Assembly: GCA_020047875.1 (NCBI GenBank)
Contig: JAIFNE010000085.1
Span: 1-10,337 of the forward strand
Origin: Hydrogenophaga sp.
Lineage (GTDB): Bacteria > Pseudomonadota > Gammaproteobacteria > Burkholderiales > Burkholderiaceae_C
Direction of reading: 5' to 3'
Length of the DNA stretch: 10,337 nt
The notes under the pieces are model-generated. The model did no database searches. It was not told the origin of the DNA and saw only the letters and a list, made by a program, of their open reading frames with translations. Positions 5,814 through 10,337 of the stretch are shown here, in pieces; the first letter of the stretch is position 1, and each line of letters starts with the position of its first letter. A program made the translations under genes and the position numbers.

Positions 5814-5840
5814 CAAACAAATTCCAGTAAGGTTCGCGGC

Positions 5841-6761
<921 letters not shown>

Positions 6762-6824
6762 GTCGCCCCCACCGCGCCGGTGGCGTCACGAATACGCACA
6801 AAGACGGCCTTTGAGACCTGAGCC

Positions 6825-7844
6825 TTGAGCGCACTCGCCCAAACTCCGCCTTCGTGGCGCCGCTTCAACCCGCTGACGCTGGTGCGCTCTCGCCTGCGCG
6901 ACTGGTTCCACAACCGCCTGCCCGCCACCGACACGCTGCTGCTCACCCAACGCAACGTGTACATCCTGCCGACGCGGCCGGGCTGGATGCTGGGGTTCAC
7001 GCTGGCACTGCTGCTGGTGGCCAGCATCAATTACCAGCTCAACCTGGGCTACCTGCTCACCTTTTTGCTGGCAGGCTGCGCGGTGGTGGGCATGCATGTG
7101 TGCCACGGCAATCTGCGCGGCGTCACGCTACACCTCACGCCACCCGCACCGGTGCACGCGGGCCAGGCGGTGGCGCTGGTGGTTCGGCTCTCCAGCGAGC
7201 GCAAGCGGGCGCGCCATGGGCTGGGGCTGGGCGTGGTGCCACAGGGCAGCGAGCCGCCCCATCTGGCCTGGGCCGACCTACCCGCCCAGGGCAGCAGCGA
7301 ACTGCAAGTGGCCTGGCCCGCACCCCGGCGCGGCCTGCTGAGCCTGCCCGCACTCACCGCCCAGACGCTGTTTCCGCTGGGCACCTTTCGCGTCTGGACG
7401 GTCTGGCGCCCTGCGGCACAGGTGCTGGTCTATCCCGCGCCCGAGCTGTACCCACCGCCGCTGCCGGCGGGCGAGCCGCTGGCGGGCGGCGCCCAGGGCG
7501 CGCGGGCGCAAAGCACCGGCGAGTTCGACGGCATTCGCGCCTACCGCCGCGGTGACCCGATGAAGGCGGTGGTCTGGAAAAAGGCCGCGCAGGCATTCGC
7601 CAGCGGGCGCGACAGCCTGGTGAGCCGCGAAGCGCAAACCTCGCAGCGCCAGCAGCTCTGGCTGGACCATGCGGCCTGCGGCACGGGTGAGCCGGAAGCC
7701 CGCCTGTCTCGCCTCACCGCCTGGGTGCTGATGGCTGATCGGCTCGGGCTCGACTACGGTCTGCGCCTGCCGGGCCGCGTGATCCCGCCCGACCAGGGCA
7801 TCAGCCACCGCAACCGCTGCCTGGAGGCGATGGCGAGAGCATGA
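6825..7844 (+). CDS. DUF58 domain-containing membrane protein
   Basis: This DUF58 protein of 339 residues is a constant partner of MoxR ATPases; its biochemical role is not established. The N-terminus has two adjacent hydrophobic spans (about 52-69 and 73-92) after the common TQRNVYILPTRPGW segment (41-54). The DUF58 signature GEFDGIRAYRRGDPMKAVVW lies at about 232-251, and a von Willebrand A-like C-terminal part follows. The start is uncertain: TTG 6825 is the first possible codon after an in-frame stop at 6819-6821 and keeps the expected N-terminal tail. GTG 6882 is the alternative. Neither has a strong ribosome site, so coupling to the short frame that overlaps the moxR stop is possible. 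The last base of its stop ends an ATGA overlap with the repeat-derived frame at 7841-8086. Confidence 0.93.
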   Translation: MSALAQTPPSWRRFNPLTLVRSRLRDWFHNRLPATDTLLLTQRNVYILPTRPGWMLGFTLALLLVASINYQLNLGYLLTFLLAGCAVVGMHVCHGNLRGVTLHLTPPAPVHAGQAVALVVRLSSERKRARHGLGLGVVPQGSEPPHLAWADLPAQGSSELQVAWPAPRRGLLSLPALTAQTLFPLGTFRVWTVWRPAAQVLVYPAPELYPPPLPAGEPLAGGAQGARAQSTGEFDGIRAYRRGDPMKAVVWKKAAQAFASGRDSLVSREAQTSQRQQLWLDHAACGTGEPEARLSRLTAWVLMADRLGLDYGLRLPGRVIPPDQGISHRNRCLEAMARA

Positions 7845-8086
7845 GAGAACACCCCCCTGCGCCGCTTCGCGTCTTCCCCCCTCTCCTGCGGGAGGGGGGA
7901 CGCAGCCTGTGGCCCGGAATGATTCGGAGCACCCCCCTGCGCCGCTTCGCGTCTTCCCCCCTCTCCTGCGGGAGGGGGAGACGCAGCCTGTGGCCCGGCA
8001 AAGCCGGTTCCACGGCTGCCCTGAATGAGCCACTTTCTCCGGAAGCGTTCGGGCGGCTCCCTGCGCCCTGGTCCCCCGCCCTATGA
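7841..8086 (+). other. 81-codon repeat-derived frame bridging two genes
   Basis: An ATG at 7841 overlaps the DUF58 stop (ATGA, 7841-7844). The frame stays open for 81 codons across the tandem repeat and ends in a TGA (8084-8086) that overlaps the transglutaminase ATG (ATGA, 8083-8086). The peptide is rich in Pro, Arg, Ser and Leu and repeats a GRSLWPG phrase once per repeat copy. It does not look like a folded protein. Its likely importance is to carry ribosomes from the DUF58 gene to the transglutaminase gene, which has no visible ribosome site of its own. I do not call it a functional protein. Confidence 0.35.
7851..8016 (-). repeat. Tandem pair of the GC-rich dispersed repeat
   Basis: Two nearly identical ~68-bp blocks (7851-7917 and 7931-7998) have an 80-bp period and differ by about one substitution and one inserted base. 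Each contains a strong hairpin in which CCCCCTCTCC pairs with GGAGGGGG around TGCG. The second block continues into the core at 7992-8016, which matches the reverse complement of 1431-1455 at 24 of 25 bases. The first block instead ends in AATGATTCGGAGC (7918-7930). The pair lies between the DUF58 stop and the transglutaminase start. The remaining 66 nt (8017-8082) has no feature I recognise. Confidence 0.88.
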
Positions 8087-10110
8087 ATACGTCCGCCTTG
8101 CACCGCTTTGGCTCGTCGTTGCCGCGCGACGCGCGCGACACGCTGTTTCTGCTGGCCGTCATTGGCTGGGTGGTGTTGCTGCAGGTGGCGCACATTCCGT
8201 GGTGGTGCGGCGTTCTGACCGCCGGCGTGCTGATCTGGCGCGCGCGCCTGGCGCTGCGCAACCAGCAGTTGCCGGGCTGGCCTTGGCGCCTGGGTTTGCT
8301 GCTGATCACGCTGGCGGCCACCGCGTTCACCCACCAGACGCTGCTGGGGCGCGACGCTGGCGTGACGCTGGTGGTGGTCTTGCTGGCCCTGAAAACGCTG
8401 GAGTTGCGCGCGCGGCGCGATGCGTTTGTGGTTTTTTTCCTCGCGTTCTTCGCCCTGCTGACCCACTTTTTTTACTCGCAGTCGCTGCTGACCGCAGCGG
8501 GCATCCTGATTGCGCTGCTGGGCCTGCTGACCGCGCTGGTCAACGCCCACATGCCGGTGGGCCGCCCGCCACTGCTGCAGTCGGCCCGCGTGGCCGCTGG
8601 CATGACCGCGCTGGGCCTGCCGATCATGCTGGTGCTGTTCATGCTGTTCCCGCGCATGGCGCCACTCTGGGGCCTGCCTGACGACGGCATGACCGGGCGC
8701 AGCGGCCTGTCCAACAGCATGCGGGTGGGCGAAATCGCGCGGCTGGTGCTCGACGACCGGGTCGCGCTGCGCCTGCGTTTCGACGGCCAGCCGCCGCCCC
8801 AGGGCCAGTTGTATTTCCGCGGCCCGGTGCTGAGCGATTTCGACGGGGTCGAGTGGCGGCCCACCCGTTCTGGCTTTCCAGACAGCATGGCGCTGCCTGC
8901 CGACCTCAGCGTGGCCGGCCCGCCGCTGCGCTACGAGCTGACCATGGAGCCCAACCAGCGGCCCTGGCTGTTTCTGCTGGAGGCCACGCCAGAGGCGCCA
9001 AGCCTGCCCAACATGCAGGCCACCATGACGGCCGATCTGCAGTGGCGTACCAACCGCCCGGTGGCCGAGCGGATGCGCTTCCAGGCGGTCAGCTATCCGC
9101 AGTTCCGCCATGGCCCACTGCAGCAGGCGGTGGCGCTGCAAGATCACATCGAACTGCCCCCGGGCTTCAACCCGCGCACCCTGGCGTTGGCCCAGCAGCT
9201 TCGGCGAGAAATTGGCGCCGGCCCGCAGTTCGCGCCAGCGCTGGTCGACGCTGTCATGAACAGGCTGCGCACCGGCGGCTACACCTACACGCTGGACCCC
9301 GGCGTGTTTGGCGCCAACACCGCCGACGAATTCTGGTTCGACCGGCGCGAGGGCTTCTGCGAACACATCGCCTCCAGCTTCGTGATCCTGATGCGCGGGC
9401 TCGACATTCCCGCGCGCATCGTCACCGGCTACCAGGGCGGCGAACTCAACGGCGTCGATGGCTACTGGACCGTGCGCCAGCGCGACGCCCACGCCTGGGC
9501 AGAGGTCTGGCTGCAGGGCCAGGGCTGGGTGCGGGTGGACCCCACCTCGGCGGTGGCGCCAGGGCGCATCGGCTCGCTCGAGCGGCTGCAGGCGCCCGAA
9601 GGTCTGTTTGCCGGCGCGGCGCGTACGCTCAATCCCGATCTGGCGGCGCAGCTGCGCCAGGTGTGGGACGCGGTCAACAACCGCTGGGATCAGTGGGTGC
9701 TCAACTACACCCAGAGCCGCCAGCTCGACCTGCTGAAGCAGCTCGGTTTCAGCGCGCCGAGCTGGACCGACCTGGCGTTTTTGCTGATCGGCGTGGTGGT
9801 GGCCGTGAGCCTGGCTGGTGCCGCGTGGACACTCTGGGAACGCCAGCAGCACGACCCCTGGCTGCGCCTGCTGCGGCGCACCCGCCGCCGCCTGAGCCAG
9901 TTGGGCCTGAGCGATCACGACCAGCTGCCGCCGCGCGGTCTGGCGCAGCGCGTGCAGCAGCACTGGGGCGACACACCGTTTGCCCGCCAGCTGAGCGACT
10001 GGCTGCTGCGCCTGGAGGCACAACGCTACGCCCGCAGCAGCCCGATCACGCTGGCTACACTGCAACGCGAATACCAGCAATTGGGCTGGCCCAGACAACC
10101 CCCAGGTTGA
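8083..10110 (+). CDS. tgpA: TgpA-type transmembrane transglutaminase-like protein (DUF3488-transglutaminase-DUF4129)
   Basis: This inner-membrane protein has a periplasmic transglutaminase/protease-like domain. The P. aeruginosa homologue TgpA, found in the same MoxR-DUF58 cassette, is reported to be important for viability, but the substrate is unclear. The 675 residues hold about seven hydrophobic spans in the first 190 (about 20-36, 38-54, 69-84, 92-107, 114-131, 134-153, 166-189), the DUF3488 part. The linker begins with FPRMAPLWGLP (189-199). The transglutaminase core has the full triad: C426 in EGFCEHIASSF, H470 in RDAHAWAEVW and D486 in VRVDPTSAVAP. One more span (about 563-584) leads to a cytoplasmic DUF4129-like tail ending near LEAQRYARSS. 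ATG 8083 overlaps the upstream bridging frame by ATGA and has no ribosome site of its own. Length and domain order are normal for the family. Confidence 0.95.
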   Translation: MNTSALHRFGSSLPRDARDTLFLLAVIGWVVLLQVAHIPWWCGVLTAGVLIWRARLALRNQQLPGWPWRLGLLLITLAATAFTHQTLLGRDAGVTLVVVLLALKTLELRARRDAFVVFFLAFFALLTHFFYSQSLLTAAGILIALLGLLTALVNAHMPVGRPPLLQSARVAAGMTALGLPIMLVLFMLFPRMAPLWGLPDDGMTGRSGLSNSMRVGEIARLVLDDRVALRLRFDGQPPPQGQLYFRGPVLSDFDGVEWRPTRSGFPDSMALPADLSVAGPPLRYELTMEPNQRPWLFLLEATPEAPSLPNMQATMTADLQWRTNRPVAERMRFQAVSYPQFRHGPLQQAVALQDHIELPPGFNPRTLALAQQLRREIGAGPQFAPALVDAVMNRLRTGGYTYTLDPGVFGANTADEFWFDRREGFCEHIASSFVILMRGLDIPARIVTGYQGGELNGVDGYWTVRQRDAHAWAEVWLQGQGWVRVDPTSAVAPGRIGSLERLQAPEGLFAGAARTLNPDLAAQLRQVWDAVNNRWDQWVLNYTQSRQLDLLKQLGFSAPSWTDLAFLLIGVVVAVSLAGAAWTLWERQQHDPWLRLLRRTRRRLSQLGLSDHDQLPPRGLAQRVQQHWGDTPFARQLSDWLLRLEAQRYARSSPITLATLQREYQQLGWPRQPPG

Positions 10111-10122
10111 CCCTTTTTTCCC

Positions 10123-10141
10123 GCGCGCCAACGCGCCTTTT
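10123..10141 (+). terminator. Weak intrinsic terminator candidate after the transglutaminase gene
   Basis: GCGCG-CCAA-CGCGC (10123-10136) is a 5-bp stem with a 4-nt loop, followed by C and TTTT (10138-10141). It lies 12 nt after the transglutaminase stop and just before the next start. The short stem and short T-run make it weak, so partial read-through into the next gene is likely. Confidence 0.35.
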
Positions 10142-10146
10142 CGTTC

Positions 10147-10337
10147 GTGTCGTACCCCATCTTTTCCCCCGCTTTCCATGGCCCGCGCCGCTGCGCGGCC
10201 GCCCTCTGCCTGGCCCTGGCGGTGCTGCCACTGGCCGCGCAGGCCAGCAGCAAACTGCCCACCGCCCAACGGCCCGCCGCCGCCCCGTTCTTCTACAGCC
10301 AGAGCGAGGCCGCCATGGCCTTTGCCGACGATCTGGC
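10147..10337 (+). CDS. Exported protein, probably lytic murein transglycosylase B (N-terminal part, runs off right edge)
   Basis: A frame from GTG 10147 to the edge encodes a classical signal peptide. A charged n-region containing two adjacent arginines is followed by the hydrophobic core ALCLALAVLPLAAQA, with a likely cleavage after AQA. The mature start SSKLPTAQRPAAAPFFYSQS leads into EAAMAFADDLA. The phrase FYSQSEAAMAFADDL resembles the start of MltB-type transglycosylases, which cleave the glycan strand of peptidoglycan in the periplasm, but too little is visible to be sure. GTG 10147 is the only start codon I find in this frame between the preceding gene's stop and the signal peptide; it has no good ribosome site. 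The ATG at 10178 is in another frame. An envelope role would fit the upstream cassette. Confidence 0.6.
   Translation, partial: MSYPIFSPAFHGPRRCAAALCLALAVLPLAAQASSKLPTAQRPAAAPFFYSQSEAAMAFADDL

Noticed and set aside
7851..7998. CRISPR-like direct repeats
   Set aside because: There are only two units, they are adjacent with a short non-spacer joint, and each is a hairpin-bearing copy of a dispersed repeat; no cas genes are present.
7801..10269. 822-codon minus-strand open frame over the transglutaminase gene
   Set aside because: It is antisense to a complete TgpA-type gene. Its Gln/His/Arg-rich product and the repeated phrase GHRLRPPSRRRGGKT come from the dispersed repeat, not from a real protein.
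10108..10337. Transglutaminase and the following exported protein share one frame, so stop read-through would fuse them
   Set aside because: The second protein has its own signal peptide and start, and nothing near the TGA suggests recoding; sharing a frame has a one-in-three chance.

Overview
The window is G+C-rich, densely packed chromosomal DNA. Gene content, gene order and protein sequences suggest a betaproteobacterium of the Comamonadaceae type (Hydrogenophaga/Acidovorax-like). This placement is from memory of family sequences, not from a search. I see no rRNA, tRNA, CRISPR array, prophage or transposase.

Left block (1-5813, all minus strand, read right to left). A zinc-dependent histone-deacetylase-family amidohydrolase (4860-5813) overlaps by 8 nt an ECHDC3-like crotonase protein that lacks both catalytic glutamates (4079-4867). 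Next come an MscS-family mechanosensitive channel (2542-3861), then etfB (1502-2251) and etfA (471-1373), the two subunits of electron transfer flavoprotein, and finally the first ~131 codons of an acyl-CoA dehydrogenase (1-395) that runs off the left edge. The last three belong together: the dehydrogenase oxidises acyl-CoA, ETF takes the electrons, and ETF-ubiquinone oxidoreductase (not in the window) passes them to the quinone pool. A 290-nt region before etfB holds a TATAAT box, a 16-bp tandem repeat and a 16-bp palindrome that looks like an operator. A strong intrinsic terminator lies between etfA and the dehydrogenase gene.

Right block (5841-10337, all plus strand). A MoxR-family AAA+ ATPase (5841-6761), a DUF58 protein (6825-7844) and a TgpA-type membrane transglutaminase-like protein (8083-10110) form the well-known MoxR-DUF58-transglutaminase cassette, thought to act on the cell envelope. 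The start of an exported protein, probably a lytic murein transglycosylase B, follows (10147 to the edge). The two blocks diverge from start codons only 27 nt apart.

Three observations stand out. (1) EtfA appears to lack 10 residues of the normally invariant FAD-binding loop, and the junction carries a perfect 12-bp palindrome. (2) A GC-rich dispersed repeat occurs between etfB and etfA and, as a tandem pair, between the DUF58 and transglutaminase genes. In both places it sits directly after the upstream stop codon and in the same orientation relative to transcription. (3) The tandem copy is spanned by an 81-codon frame joined by ATGA overlaps to the genes on both sides, which may keep them translationally coupled.
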